In this document: one piece after another, positions 26,386-38,783 of the stretch
Layout of the letters: every line of letters begins with the position of its first letter
How positions within the stretch are numbered: position 1 is the first letter of the stretch
NCBI GenBank assembly: GCA_945643635.1
Contig: CALZFC010000059.1
Coordinates: forward strand, 1,464,501 to 1,528,500
Direction: 5' to 3'
Length of the DNA: 64,000 nucleotides
Source of the DNA: Allodiplogaster sudhausi
Taxonomy: Eukaryota > Nematoda > Chromadorea > Rhabditida > Diplogasteridae
The notes under the pieces: model-generated
Told to the model about the DNA's origin: nothing
Seen by the model: only the letters and a program-made list of their open reading frames with translations
Database searches by the model: none
Position numbers and translations under genes: made by a program

Positions 26386-26984
26386 TGCGTTGAGCTAAAT
26401 GAATTTTTTGGAATCATGCACATTTCGGAGAATAAAAGGGAAAAAAAGCGAAGATGTCCACAGCGACATGTCTAATCTGCATCTTTGGATGATTCCTTCA
26501 AAGTTATGAAAAATTGAAAGTAGTTCATGTAAACAAGCGAATTCAACCGTATGTACATACATACATTCGTGCTCATAAAAACTCGGAATTCAGGTTTTTT
26601 GGTCATAACTTTCAAGAGCAAACAAGGAAATGAAATTATTTGTAAATATGACGCATTCGTTTGTCTTCAAATGATTTATTGCGAAATTTGTAATTACTTG
26701 CCGAATGAAATAATTGCCTACAGAAAAAAAAATTAAAAAAAAAAACAAACACACATACACACAAATCTTGTTAACTCTGACCATTATGCTGTGGCTATAG
26801 CGATTTGATGGAGAGAAAAATGCTCGCTAATTTGGTCGTATAAGATGAGAAGGAGTAAGAAAAAGAAAGAGGGAGAGAGAGAAAGAGGGAGTGAAACATA
26901 GATTGATAGGATACAAAATTTTGAAATCAATTGAGTGAGAAATAACAGTAATTAGATGATTAAATTGGTCTGAGTGACTTGTTT

Positions 26985-27430
26985 AATTTTTGAAATATTC
27001 ATTGGAACAGTCATTATGCTTTCTCGATAAGTCGTCTCTCGCCATACATGCGAGCTCTGCTGTAAACTTTCATGGTAGCATACATTGGCCATTCTTTTCA
27101 ATGACGACACCAACTTACTCTTCAGTTTGGTTAGTTGCCTCTCCTCCTCATCTTAATTTTTTTCGGTATTGTTAATTTAGTACACATTACAATTCTTCCA
27201 ATATTGATTCAAGTTCCCATTTTAGAAGAAAAATAAAGATGATGGAAAAAAAAGTTTACTCCGAAAGCTTCCGCATAAAGCGGAAACAGAAAGTGTGCTT
27301 CCTTCGTGGCGCCGAGATACCTACGATTGACGCCTTCAGCAATTCAGAGCTGTGGTATGCATCCCCTATTACGCTCATTGCCAAAAGATTGAGTGGATTG
27401 CCATGTTTGAGGCAGTGGGGTGTTGGGTAT
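26985..27430 (+). pseudogene. R1 module copy b followed by a frameshifted family fragment (U5)
   Basis: A degenerate R1 core lies at about 27020-27095 (TCTCGATAAGTCGTCTCTCG, then ATGGTAGCATACATTGGCCA). At 27287-27345 the DNA is nearly identical to U1 exon 2 (AAGTGTGC-TTCCTTCGTGG through ATTGACGCCTTC) but lacks one base in the CACCTGCCGATT stretch, which breaks the U1 frame. The order R1 then family fragment repeats that of R1 copy a and U1. Confidence 0.6.
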
Positions 27431-28719
27431 TGGCCATAGCTGCCTATCTTTAACCTGTTTAGCAAAGGAGAGTCATCCGATTCTAATAGTTAATATTTAA
27501 AAAAAGAATCACAAATTAACTTCTACTTTTATGTTGTCAGTTACTGTAGTCACGTTCAATCCATTCAGGCGAACAACGTACATACATATGTAGGCAATAG
27601 AATTTGAAGGATAATACTGCATTCAAAAGAAATCCTTTGCACAAATCAAAGTAATTTAAACGTCAATTATGTTTAGTTTAGCCAATTGGTACGCAATCTT
27701 CTCCTGACTACAACACAACCGAACTTCGAAGGCACATCTTAAGCTGCAGCAGATTTACGAATGTTGAATAAGTTTGGAGACCGCAAAGGTATGATTGCGG
27801 AATATTTCTTATACGGGTTAAATTACTTTAGTTGTCTGCTGCCGTTAATCTAGCGAGAGAGAAAACTTACAACGAGAGTAAGAGAGAATATCGCTCTACT
27901 GAATCCGAGATACATAGTACTCAACACAAAAGAAGTTGTCTTAGACAAATGTTGTCTACTCTTTTTTTATTTTAAATCTTTCTCTTTAGTCGGCCTCCCT
28001 TGCCCTGTTCGTGCATCGCCAAGCAGCCTATGTACGTACATATGCTTGGAACAAGGTAAAATAGTTTTTTTTTTTAAATATTCATTGTTGTTATTATTTG
28101 TCATTTAGTTTTAGTACTTCTAATATTATTTTTCAGTTATGATCTAATAGTAAGGAGGATTATCTTGTAGTTGGCGAGCTCATTGTGGTTGCCGGGTCGG
28201 TTCCACTCGCGGCATGGACCCCTATTCAGAGAGTTTTGTCTTAAATTCTTGCTGACCCTCCATAGGATTCAAATTTTGTTCTTAAATCTCCATGATTACT
28301 GCATACATACATACATATCTAAGGATTATGATTTCCAGACAATTTTACAGGTACGTATGCTGGATTCGAGCAAGGCGTGCTAACTCGTGGCTGCGCATTG
28401 ACAATTCGATCCAGAGTTCTTTTTATCTCTCAACTGGATGATAATATTACTTGAGATTCGCTGGCGAATGAAGCAATCGAACTGTTCCAAAGTGTTAACA
28501 TGCGTAGCAAAGATACGTTGATGATATAAACAATTAAAAAATGTCGCAGACATGATTATAATAGCAACACCATAATAAAAACGACACTACTCTGGACGAG
28601 TTATAATCGTTTTTTTTTAATTATTGGACGATTTAACGTTCCATTTAATTATCATTGCACGATTTATGAATGCAATTTATCTTGATCTGCTTTTGGTTTT
28701 CGCAAGAATTTGGTCTTCA

Positions 28720-29035
28720 GACAGTTCTTATCTGCTCAAATTAGCAATTAATACCTGCAGCTACATGAAATGGTTATAGAAGGGGAGACAAAAAGAAAAT
28801 AGAGAGAGGGAGCCAATGAGAGATACAGAGAGAGAGAGAGAGAGAGAGCTAATTACACATTCAATTTGGAGGGATGCATTGCGTCTTGATGCATAGCAAT
28901 ATTCACTGTCGGAGAAGTGTCTTCTCGACAAGTCGTCTCTCGCCATACACGCGAGTTCTACTGCAATCTTCAATGGCGGCATACATCTGCCACTCCTTCG
29001 ACTCGATCAGCTTCTTCTTTCTTGAAACCTGCTGA
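28720..29035 (+). repeat. R1 module, copy c
   Basis: It has a (GA)n leader at 28800-28850, the core CTCGACAAGTCGTCTCTCGC at 28924-28943, and ATG at 28973 reading MAAYICHSFDSIS before a stop 22 codons in. This is the best-preserved R1 core. An ORF of 44 codons starts at 29064 but has no recognised motif. Confidence 0.7.
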
Positions 29036-29039
29036 ACTT

Positions 29040-31630
29040 ACACGACAACGCCTTCAATGCTACATGAACATCATCGACGGCAACACTACCCTCGTCGCTC
29101 TGGCATCACCTGTCCTACATCCTGGCTCTGCTCAACCGTCGGTGTGTTTCTTCTGTCTCAGCCGATCACTCGAGGAAGTAGGATGTCATGTTGCATAAAT
29201 TTTCGTTCATTTCATATTTTTATCTGGAAATCAGTGTTATCATAGTTCTTGCTAAAGTGCTCACCAATTTTTCCTACAGAGAAGTGGTGCGATAGGATGA
29301 GCGGAAGAGTTGCCTTGCGTCGGTAGTGGCGAACTTTCAGGTTTGGATGATCTTTTTTTTATAGGCCATGAGATTTAAAAATCTTTAACCCGGTTCTGTT
29401 CTCTATTAAGGACACCGAGATTCTTTGTGGTATATCGCTGGTGAGTGAATCTCGGTTGGATTGGCCGTTTACTTCATCTTCAATCTGCGTTTCGGAAAAG
29501 AATTCGCTGACATCTGGAGCTTCCTCTGTTTGCATCTAACACTGCCAATCAGTTAGCAAAGCGGATCAATCCTCTTTGTTTACCTTGAAAGGTGTATATC
29601 TCTGTCGAATATTTTCTTTCTAACCATAGGTGTCTAGCTTTAGAATTCACTCTAGGAGGATCACGTTGGAAGGGTAGAACGTTTTTCACGTTAGGATGAA
29701 TACGCGACAAGGTTTTCTATTGACCAGCCATTGATTGACTGATTTCTGCTAAAATAATTCCATGTACTCCTCTCATCCTATATTTCTCATCAATAACAAA
29801 GTGTTTGAATTTAAAAAAATGATTTTTTTTGTTAGTAGAGTGAGCGCTATATAAGAACATTCATCTAACAATAAGAATTTATCTTATTTCAATGAAATGA
29901 AATGCAATTAACTGCGCTCTAATGAACCTAAAATTACTAATCCATTTCGATCTATTCCTAATATTATACTTTATTAAAAATTAAATATAATCCAATTTTT
30001 TTAGTTTGAGCCGACACTACGCGTCTTGCTTCCTCATCAGCTGTTCCCTGATGTCAACAAGTCAAAAGCAGCAGCTGAAATGCCTCTGAAGGATTGCAAC
30101 GCAGTTCTCAATCGACGAACAACGTCAAGAGATTGCCCAGTTTCCATAACAGCTTAGCAACATGCATCTTGGTCAGGTTTACTACCTTTATTTCAATGTG
30201 AAACAAGAAACTGTTAGGAGACTAATAGACCCTTCAAACGTTTCAGAAATTTGAACGTTATGTTTGTTGCTTGGTTTAATTGAGATGTTCACGTTACTCC
30301 AGCAAATCAAAACAAGATCTAATATTTTTAGATGCCCTGAAGACTCGTGCGTCGCCGAGTTTCTTTGCATGAACCTGAATGTTCTCCAACATCATTGACG
30401 ATGTTTTATAATGATATTCTTTATAATACTTTCCCCATCCATCGCATATTTCTGATACAAATATCAATAAAAACAAGCGAACTGTGTCTTAGTATGCATC
30501 AACAAATCATTCATTTCTACTTGCGATGCACATTATTATGTAATTACTTCAGTAAATTATGTATAGTCAAGCCTTGTGACCTCTCGAACGAGAAACTCTC
30601 AAACTGAGTTCTAATTATCCTCTTTAATTGTGGGATTCATTATTTTGAAGTGTTATGAGTCAGTCGGCGTACCAATTTTGAGCACTGAGTTGTTAAATTA
30701 GCTATTCAAAGGCGACAATTATAACTGGCAGTTACTTGAGATGGCTAGAAGGGAGACAAACGGAATGTAGGGAGAGAGAGGAAGTAAGTAAGTGAGAGAG
30801 AGAAGGAGAGCTAATTAGGCAATTGCATGCAATTGGAAGGTGGGGGATGTAAGCCGCGCGCGTGCAAACCCTTTCTAATTTGGAGAAATAATTATTTAGA
30901 TTTTATAAATATAACCATTATAATAGATCATCACATTCTTTCAAATCATTATTTTGTGAAGAAATTTATCAATATATATTTTTAGGAGCCAAATTCTCAA
31001 CCTTGAATTTTGGCTTTTTTCTGCCAGATATTCATTTTTTATGCAAATTCATATTATTTAATTCTCGCCAAATACTTCACTTGTATGTTTTTATACGGTG
31101 AGCTTAAAAAAAGTGCAAGTTTGAGCATAAGATTGAAATTTTCTTGTGAAATTTTTGAAATTGAAAATACCTGGAAGAAGACTGAAACCAGAGCTAAGTG
31201 AAATATGAACGAGCATAAATAAAAAGATCATGCAGGTTATGCACCGATTTACTATGGAAAAAGGCTGACTTCAGTCACATTTGCCCTTATCCAATGCGTA
31301 TCGTGGCGTATGTTTCAAACTGCTATGACCATGAAAGGTCGCTAAAGTTTATATCTCTGACACGAGAGAGTGAGTAAAAGTGAGAGAAGAAAACATTCTA
31401 AAAAATTTCTACTCACTTTTGCCCTCTCAGTTTTGCACACTATTTCCGCATTTGTAAATGTGACACAACTCTCAACCAAGAACAAGTGGAATTTGAAACA
31501 AGTTCGGCCTAGTAAAATTTTTTGAAGGCAACTCAACTTGTTTAGCCTCGACAGCTAGTCGCTTTTAAATATAATTATTTGTTTGTCCGTGCTAATTTTA
31601 TTAATTTTACTTGCTATTTCAGTAAATTTA
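29040..31630. other. No confident gene; AT-rich DNA with an R1 remnant
   Basis: Scattered short open stretches follow acceptor-like sequences, for example at 30002-30155 (begins FEPTLRVLLPHQLFPDV and ends in TAG), but I could not join them in phase or recognise a family. A partial R1 leader without the core lies near 30640-30850, with a (GA)n tract at 30770-30815. Confidence 0.4.
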
Positions 31631-31639
31631 GGCTATTGA

Positions 31640-32490
31640 AGTGTTCGGAGCTAAAGAAGTGAGCGGTGTAATCGCGGAGAGGATTCGAGTTCTCCGGATG
31701 CTCACTGAGCACTCGGCGCGAAGGGCGCCAAGCAGGAGGCGCACGGAAGATTGCGGTATGGGTGCAGTTATTCCATTTACCCTTTTAAGGCCAAATTCAC
31801 TGCTAAACTTTGGTTCGAATTAGGTTTTGTATTATGGCTGATTAGTTTTACTCTACATGAAAATGTTGTTGTTTTGTGCTTCATGGTTATAAAAAGTGTT
31901 TGCAATACTTAAACCTGCTGTATTCATATGTCTATTCAGCTTGTGATAGCGATGCCCGACTCAGAGTTCGCCATTCGTGAGGACGTCATCTTCGATGGCG
32001 CGGTAACCTGCTTGGCGCCGGAACCAGAAAGAGCAGGGACTGCGTCTGCACTCGCCGTATAAAAAGGTGAATCTTAGATATTTTATTTAGGCTCTGTTAT
32101 TTTTGTTCCTTCGTCAATTTTTGGTTATTAAGATTGTTAATCAAAGTTGAACAGCAATTTGAATGCAATCGGGGTAGGATCTAAAGACTTTCTTATTTAT
32201 AGTGGCCTTCTATAAAATAATTTTTCTAAGCGAGGAACTAGAAATGTACTGATTACGGTACTCTGTCTACAGTACCATTATCCTGTTTAAGGGAATACCC
32301 GCGCTGCCCTTCCTGCCCACGTCGTTCGTCTCCTGGATTCTACCGTAATCTGTACCGAGATGGTTCGGCCGTGGGAGTGATCGACCCCGCCAAGGACTGG
32401 TCTGCCAACTTCTGCCACATGCTCGGCTACGACGACCCGCTCTTCGCTGAGCTCATGCGCCTCTACCTCGTCATCCACTTTGACCACGAG
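31640..32490 (+). pseudogene. Citrate synthase fragment with internal deletion
   Basis: Citrate synthase condenses acetyl-CoA with oxaloacetate. At 32341-32490, 50 codons read [20 protein letters not shown] and continue through [18 protein letters not shown] to IHFDHE, matching the conserved core of the enzyme. Just upstream, at 32300-32341 in another frame, [14 protein letters not shown] matches the segment that normally lies about 60 residues before. The intervening codons are gone and the frame changes, so this is a deleted copy. The end at HE followed by GTATAC looks like a genuine donor, so it derives from an intron-containing gene, not a processed cDNA. An open segment at 31650-31715 (KEVSGVIAERIRVLRMLTEH) may be a decayed N-terminal exon. 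No downstream exons were found. Confidence 0.7.
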
Positions 32491-33500
32491 GTATACCTCT
32501 TCTGATTGGAAGGGTACGGTAGATGTACAAGTTGTGATGTAAGCACCGGTGCTTTGTTTACCGGGGCAAGAATTCTTACTTGTCGACTCGCAGAATTGAA
32601 CCCACATTCTCTTTCTAGCTTACCTGTGATTTAGTACACTTATAGCCTTTGAATGCCTTATTAGCCTATTTTTCCTTTCTTACTCCTTCCGCCTCCTTTC
32701 TTCATTTGAGTAGAGGCTATCTGCCTCTGTCATCCATGAGTTTCTCTTCGACTCTCTTCTTCTTCTCTTTTACAAACAAGTCTACCTCCCCACATTCCAT
32801 TTTTCTCTTTGTCCACTTTTATTGTTTTCAAAGTTAATATGCTTTTGGTGATAATAAAAGTGAAAAAGTTGCTCATGTCTCTCAACACCAATCTCTCAAT
32901 ACCAAACGATTTGCGAGATAATCAAAACGCTGACGATGAGCATCCTTTTCATATAGTCGAACGGGGCGCATATTTGGAAACATTTCTTCTCACACAGTAA
33001 AGTATGAGCCGTGACGATTTTAGAATATCCAAATGTTGAGTCAAAATAAGAAATTCCCAAAAAGGGGAATACAAAATGTTCCCCGTTTGAAACACCTTAA
33101 TATGTTTCACTGAAATTTCACTCAGCTCAAAATAAAATGTTCATTAACTTTTGATCAAACTGGCATTAACTTTTGATCAAACTTTTGAGCACGGCTGATT
33201 ATTAACACCCACTCTTTCTCTCTTTCTCTTTCTCTGTATATTGAGACATATCACGTAATAAGATTTCCATACCTGCACTCTCTCTTGCGAAAGTACTCAA
33301 TTATCCAGCCCTATTTTATGTAATTGAATATTTTGAATCTGCATATTTAAAGTTTAAAACTCCAATTAATTTAATTTGCACATTCCCTCTCATTTTATCT
33401 TGAAATTTCGTACATTTGTCGTCGCTTCTCCAAAAATTTAAAGAAGATTACCATACATGCACTATTCATTCCCTCGCCCATACGAAATCACTCCATCCTC
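32491..33500. other. Intergenic DNA
   Basis: No coding signal is supported. There is a pyrimidine-rich stretch at 32660-32830 and a short direct repeat (CATTAACTTTTGATCAAAC twice at about 33140-33182). Confidence 0.4.
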
Positions 33501-33506
33501 CAGCCC

Positions 33507-33514
33507 TATAAAAG
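33507..33514 (+). promoter_or_regulatory. TATA box of the small precursor gene
   Basis: CCTATAAAAGAAGGCC lies about 300 bp upstream of the start codon. Between them is a 5' UTR intron whose 3' end is a long (CT)n run ending TTGCAG at 33806. Confidence 0.6.
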
Positions 33515-33811
33515 AAGGCCCAACAAGTGAAATAACCATTGTCTTCTCCGTCTCCGCTTCTGTTCCCGCCTTCGAGTGAGCTTCATTACTCGTCCTCCAT
33601 CTCCTCTCGTTCTCTCGCTCTCTCACTCCCCCTCCATCCTCCGTTCTCGTTCTTTCCCCATCTCTTGTTCCCACTCTATTTCTTTCTCTTTCTTTCTCTC
33701 ATTCCCTCACTCTTCCCTCTCTCCCTCATTCTCTCTTACTCTCTCTCTCTCCCTCTCTCTCTTGCACTCTCCCTCTCTCTCTCTTTCTCTCTCTCTCTCT
33801 TGCAGAGTGAG

Positions 33812-34218
33812 ATGTATCTCTCATTCCTTCTCCTGCTCGTGTTCGCCGTCGTCATCTTCGACGCGTTCGCCGCTCCCGACCCTGACGTGTTTGGCCGCCC
33901 CAGCTTCCAGCCGGGTTTCGCTAACGTGGATCCTCTCAATGCCCTCAAGCGCTCTCCTCTCGAAACTGTCGACAGAATCAAACGGGTGCGAGGCGCAGAG
34001 AGTGAGCGAGGGTGGGAGAGAGAAATAAAGAGAGAATTAGAGAAATGGAGAGTGAGAGGAATAGAGTGTGCGAGAGGAATGGGGAAATCATGATGATGTC
34101 GCTGTATTGATTGCAGGATCCCAACTATGGCGTGTTTGGCCGCCACAGCTTCCGTCCGGGTTTCGCTGGCGCGGATCCTCTCATTGTCCGCAAGCGCTCT
34201 CCTGAGCGATTCGACTAG
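33812..34218 (+). CDS. Secreted small precursor with dibasic processing sites (neuropeptide-like)
   Basis: Two exons, 33812-33985 and 34117-34218, join in phase 0 to give 91 aa. Residues 1-20 (MYLSFLLLLVFAVVIFDAFA) form a clear signal peptide. The rest is a duplicated unit. Unit 1 starts APDPDVFGRPSFQPGFA and ends DPLNALKR-SP; unit 2 starts DPNYGVFGRHSFRPGFA and ends DPLIVRKR-SP. KR dibasic sites after each unit, and a further KR before unit 2, would release two related peptides of about 25 residues. No amidation glycine precedes the KR sites. I do not recognise the peptide as a known FLP, NLP or insulin. A TATA box, a 5' UTR acceptor TTGCAG|AGTGAGATG and a clean stop suggest a working gene. 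Confidence 0.75.
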
Positions 34219-35100
34219 GACGAAGCCTGAAAGACCCTGACCCGAGTCATAAATGTTTATTTTAAAGTAGGTAACTTAAGTGACAGTAATTTTTCGAATT
34301 TGACACACGTCTTGAAATCTTCTTCTGTAAAAAAAAGAACAAAAGGAAAGAAGAAGAATATACATCGTCCTAAAGAAGCAGAGAAAAGAGATTTGAAAAT
34401 GCTCTCTTAGAGTTGGTCAGAATGGACCGATCGAAATGGACAGAAATATGTATCTATTGTGCAGACAGAAAAAAAGTTTGAAACATTTAAAATATTTGGT
34501 TCGCATGATGTTTTTGCACTTTTGGGTTCAGGGATTTATTTAAAAAAAAAAACCAAAGAAAATACACAAGTTCAGCATTTTTTTTCAATTTTGATTTGCT
34601 TATTTTCATTGATGTGCGAAAGAAAATGAAGGTATCCTCAAATAATTGTATAAACGGATTTTCATTAATCGTTTTAAAGCTTCAATTGCGTCATTGCGAG
34701 CTCTGACAATATGAGCGAATTCTTGAACTGTCGAAATCACGAATTTTCGAATTTCGAAAAAAATTTCTCAACCAAGCCTGAAAAAAATATGTCTCGTACT
34801 ATTTGTGATTTCTCAACCTTTCTTCGACCCCTTGCTGGAAGTCAAGTAGACGGCATTTCTCTTCACGCGGATCATGACGCTTAGAACTTAGTTCATCTAA
34901 TCAAATTCTTGTTTTAAATTTCGTTTGGATTGAACGTAGAAAGTGCTATGAACCTTGAAATCGAATAGTTTTGTATGACATTTTCTCAAATTTATTATCA
35001 GTTCCCGTGATAATTACAAAAAATTATGCAATTTGAACCCGTAGTTTAGGCAAAGTCCGGCGCACTTTTCTTTTCTTTGTTCCGAGGATTGGGAAGTGCG
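34219..35100. other. Intergenic DNA
   Basis: AT-rich DNA with homopolymer runs. No open reading frame, repeat or regulatory motif is supported. Confidence 0.4.
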
Positions 35101-35110
35101 AATTAGGCAG

Positions 35111-35118
35111 TATAAAAG
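35111..35118 (+). promoter_or_regulatory. TATA box (TATAAAAG)
   Basis: GGCAGTATAAAAGCAGCTTC resembles the box at 24878 in its flanks (GGCAG before). It lies 130 bp upstream of the ATG at 35241. Confidence 0.5.
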
Positions 35119-35240
35119 CAGCTTCGGCTTAAATTTTACTCACAATCCTACGTTTTTTCCTCTTCTACTCGTCCCCTCGCCCCTTCTCGCCATGACGAAT
35201 AGGATAAAATAGATTTATCTTTCCGCGATATCCTCCGGAG

Positions 35241-35531
35241 ATGAGTACTTCCAAAATATTGAAATTTGCCTTTTTCTTGATAAATAACATAATTATTATA
35301 ATAATTAACATAATAATTAGTCGATTCTTGCAGGCTCTCGCCAGCGTTCTCCTGTTGCTGCTGCTTGGGGCATCGGCATACTTCTTGCTCGGCCTCCTGC
35401 CCGAGTCTGTCCGCGGATTCGGCCTCGGCCTTGGCCTCCTCGGTGCTGGGCGTGGAACAGTCGTCATTTACGCTGGAATTTTTGTCAACACTAACAGCAG
35501 AAATAGTCAGAATGTGAATGTCGCCCCGTAA
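35241..35531 (+). CDS. Candidate small hydrophobic protein
   Basis: The open frame gives 96 aa. It starts MSTSKILKFAFFL, passes through an Ile/Asn-rich AT stretch, then LASVLLLLLLGASAYFLLG and a Gly/Leu segment (GFGLGLGLLGAGRG), and ends NVNVAP. The Ile/Asn part may be an intron ending in TTCTTGCAG at 35332, but no GT donor fits, so the boundaries are uncertain. A TATA box lies upstream and AATAAA follows at about 35539. A 206-codon frame exists on the other strand, but it lacks these signals. The family was not recognised. Confidence 0.4.
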   Translation: MSTSKILKFAFFLINNIIIIIINIIISRFLQALASVLLLLLLGASAYFLLGLLPESVRGFGLGLGLLGAGRGTVVIYAGIFVNTNSRNSQNVNVAP

Positions 35532-36107
35532 GACACGAATAAAGTAGTACTTATGGATGTCTGCAAAGAACATTGGTATGCAATAAGATATTGACAGTTT
35601 GTCCAGAGGAAGCATTTGCGCTAGATTATGAGGACAAGAATGTATTCTCATTTCACAGCTTGAAATAAAGAAATTAAAAGAATGTTTCGCATAATGCTTA
35701 CTAAATGCATGTTTGTTATCACAAAACTCGCTTGATGCAAAACAAACTCGTTGAGGTGGTAAAAACAATGAAAAAAATAATCGTTGATTTCCCTTTTCAG
35801 CAGATTCTTCTTAATTAATCAATCATTCTCGTTTTCTTTTAAATTAATATTTAAAATTTTGATTAATTATAATTCGTTGTTGTTCAAAGTAGTGAGATTT
35901 TTTCCCTCTGTATTTTGGTTGTGAAAATATGCAAATATTACGCATCTTAATGCCTTTTTTGCTTTTGACCTTTTCCGACTCGCTTTGATCGTGCCGACCG
36001 GATGAACATTCTTGTAAGTAATGTGGTCTTTTACTTTGGAGAAGTCAGAAGGGTAAAAGAATTCATTGAAGATTATTTACCCTAAATATTTTGTAATGTT
36101 AATCATT

Positions 36108-37022
36108 AGAATTCTTTGAATTCTGATATCCGAATGCATATTGCCCTTGCATTGTTAAAGCGCGTGATCTTATTCGCAATATCCTACAAGCTGGAAAATG
36201 CAGCCAAACATATTCAAAACGCCTCGTTCTTCATATTCTTTGCCTCTTGCTGAGATTTCCCTTCTTTTTTTCTCCATCAGCTTCTTCAAGTATTATCAGT
36301 CACGAGTATGGATTTTCGATGATTTTGATCAAGCCAATACTCTAGTATCGTTATTCTGCGATATGGTGAGAAGGGTACCTCAAGGGTTATACTCGATGGG
36401 GAGGATCTTGCGGCGGACCATGACGTCGCCCTGGAACCACTCGCCGCGGAACTGCTTGGAGACACCTTCCAGGGTGTTTGTCCACTCGATGGTGATGCGA
36501 CCGTTGTTGGTGTCCTCCTGGAAATCATATATTAATTTAGATAAATATTTTTACGGTATAATTTTTAAAGCATATTATTTTTACGATATTTAGCATACAA
36601 ACCAGGCCATATGCAAAGGCGTCGCAGGACACAGCTGATGGAATTGGGGCAACGATAAATCGTGAGATAGAAAGCAAAAAAAAAACGAAAATTAGATTAC
36701 AACCAGTCGGCTTTATTTCCGACGTCTTTTCCAGGGTCACTTCTTATTTTTTACTCTCCTTGTAACAATAAATACATATGTAAGCTTCAGGTTGCACTTC
36801 CAATTCCCTCAAAACAACATTTCTAACATTACAAGGCTCATTGTCAGCTGCAATAAACGCTTATACGATTGGAAGATTTTTCTCCTAACAATATAGGTCG
36901 TGTTTGACTATGCTATTTATTTCTCAAGAATTCTTTGAATTATTGCTGAAGCATACATTTTGAAGTTGGCCTTTATTGTTAAAACGTGTGTTCTTATTCG
37001 CAACATCTCACAAGCTTGGAAA
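36108..37022 (-). repeat. Pair of direct repeats downstream of the MSP and SSQ-like remnants
   Basis: 36108-36200 and 36929-37022 share GAATTCTTTGAATT, a TATTGTTAAA.CG.GTG..CTTATTCGCAA core and ACAAGCT.GGAAA. Both lie 3' of minus-strand sperm-gene remnants. This suggests that two related units were duplicated in tandem, or that a shared 3' element is conserved. Confidence 0.6.
36380..36634 (-). pseudogene. Major sperm protein, C-terminal part only
   Basis: MSP is the nematode-specific cytoskeletal protein of crawling sperm and also a signal to oocytes. The exon 36517-36380 encodes 46 codons: [18 protein letters not shown], then [16 protein letters not shown] and LPIEYNP-stop, the invariant MSP C-terminus. 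The exon 36634-36603 encodes AVSCDAFAYGL and joins in phase; the Leu replaces the usual Gln next to the weak donor GCCTG|GTTTGT. The N-terminal about 75 residues (the first half of the beta-sandwich) are not found upstream, where 36640-37080 is non-coding. I call it a 5'-truncated copy; a distant first exon cannot be excluded. Confidence 0.85.
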
Positions 37023-37234
37023 TATTTCTGCAATAATTTCAATTGAAACTGATATGCAGAATAGAGGATTTCGTATTCTACCCAGTATCCCTTTTTTGCT
37101 TCACCTCGGGTCTTTCTATCATCTCCTCATCAATGTGCTGTGTATAAGAACAAGGCATCGTGCAGAACGCGTGTTTATAAGATTTGAAGAAGGCTGGTGA
37201 GAAGCGAAAGTGGGGAAGGAGGGAAGAGGTGAGG

Positions 37235-37567
37235 CTACTTCGGTGCGAAGTAGGCAAAGCTATCTCCACCGCCGCCGCTACCGAAGGCGAAGAAGGCGGA
37301 CTAGCCAGGGAAGGCGTCGTAGCCGACGCCAAGGTACGCGGATTGGCGCCGCCGTCGCCGCCTGAAGAAGAAGCACGATAAACAATGTGAGTTTCAATCC
37401 CGAATGGATGTGGAGAGAGTGAATTACTCACCGCCGCCAACTCCGAAGTAGGCCGAGGTCGGAGGGAGCAGGAGGGGGAGGAGCAGATCCGCCGCCGCCC
37501 ACCGCGGTCATCGTGGACGCGTCTCCGCCGAACGGTGCGCCGCCAACGGCCGTCATCTTCGAGGCTC
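37235..37567 (-). pseudogene. SSQ-like (sperm-specific Gly-rich) gene, frameshifted
   Basis: Minus-strand segments 37567-37432 and 37361-37235 carry motifs like those of the nematode SSQ sperm proteins: ASKMTAVGG, STMTAVGGGGSAPPPPAP, TSAYFGVGG, SAYLGVGYDAFPG and FGSGGGGDSFAYFAPK. They do not sit in one frame. The change between SAPPPPAP and TSAYFGVGG is explained by a 4-nt duplication (CTCC), another shift lies before SAYLGVGY, and a TAG interrupts after DAFPG. I therefore call it a pseudogene. A hAT MITE lies 38 bp upstream of the first segment's acceptor. The family assignment rests on motif recall, not a search. Confidence 0.6.
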
Positions 37568-37604
37568 CTGAATGAATTGGAATTTTGTGAAATTGCTTAC
37601 GGAC

Positions 37605-38000
37605 CAGGGATGTAGAACAAAAACCTCACTGACCAAAACATTTTTTGTCCCAAAAACAAAAAAAAAAAAAAAAAAAACCCAAAAAATTGCTTTAATCGTA
37701 ATTTTAGAAGAGAACCTTGGTTAATTTCCAGATCTACAACAACCATAACACAATAAAATTCGTAAAACAAATTCGGAAATGACAATTATACTAAAAAGTG
37801 ATGACTAATGAACCAATGACGAATTGAGAAATTAGAACCCTCTAATCTTAAAATTTTGCTGGAGAAAGAGACATCCGATAGATTTCGAGTAAAAACCTTT
37901 TTTTGTTTTTTTCGGGTCGACCCCAAAGAAAAAACAAACAAAAATTTTTTTGTTAAAACACCAAAAAAACCAAAAAAGCAAAAAAAAAACTTCAACCCTG
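37605..38000. mobile_element. hAT-type MITE, 396 bp, 8-bp target duplication
   Basis: The element starts CAGGGATGTAGAAC and ends in the complement of CAGGGTTGAAGTTT; CAGGG is the usual hAT terminal sequence. It is flanked by the exact 8-bp direct repeat TTACGGAC at 37597-37604 and 38001-38008. The interior is A/T homopolymer-rich with a GGTCGACCCC near-palindrome at 37915-37925 and no coding capacity. Confidence 0.9.
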
Positions 38001-38372
38001 TTACGGACCAGATAACCCACGAAAAAAGTAAAACTTCAATTAAATTAATCAATTTAATCTTACACTAGCTGTTATTCATGATTATCTCCCCGCTACTTGT
38101 TTATGGTTTCCAAGTTATCTTTCGTCTGTATTTAACAATAAGTTCCTCATGGCAATGTATCACGAAGAGAAGTGGAAAAATATTTTATTATTCGCAGCAC
38201 GTTCTAGAGAAACATTGTTTAAATGTATGGTCGAGTGCTTAAAATTAATTGCGCTTTGATAACGCACTGGAGGGGCACTTTGAGATGAGCATCGGTGAGA
38301 GTGGAAATAGGCTTTTTATTCATAAATCAGAAATTCTAGTGTACAGTATAATTAAGTATAGAAAGTGACGTT

Positions 38373-38690
38373 CTAGCAATCATTTTCGTCGGTGTTCATC
38401 TTCAGCATGAATCGGCGGTGGGCCGGGCTGTCGTTGATGAGAAGAGTTGAAGCAATGCCCGTGTCCGGCACCATCTGCACGTTCTTTCCTTCGTGCCGCA
38501 GTCGGTGGTAGATTGCGCTAAAAGGGAAAACAAATCTATACATGTGTGTAATATTGGATAGTTATTAATGTATTCTTTTTGTTTCAAAAAGAATGTAGTA
38601 ACTTACTGGAACAGAAAAGTCTTTCCGCAGCCACCAGAACCGGAGAGGAAGTAGCAGTTGTTCTCCGGGGTGTTCCAGGGCAGTTGTGAT
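38373..38690 (-). pseudogene. PIF1/Helitron-type helicase fragment, copy 1
   Basis: On the minus strand, the segment around 38690-38607 encodes NNCYFLSGSGGCGKTFLF, a Walker A P-loop, followed by a GTAAGT donor. The segment 38517-38373 continues in phase: AIYHRLRHEGKNVQMVPDTG, then STLLINDSPAHRRF, ending DENDC-stop. The order P-loop, EGK..., TGIA, AHRRF is that of the PIF1-like helicases of Helitron transposons. Only this N-terminal part of the helicase domain is present. Confidence 0.75.
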
Positions 38691-38783
38691 GATCTCGCCG
38701 TACGCTTCTCACCGCTCTCTCGCCAGTTGCCGTTTTCGAGTAGTGAATTCTGGTCAACCTACCATGACAATTTATTGCCAGTT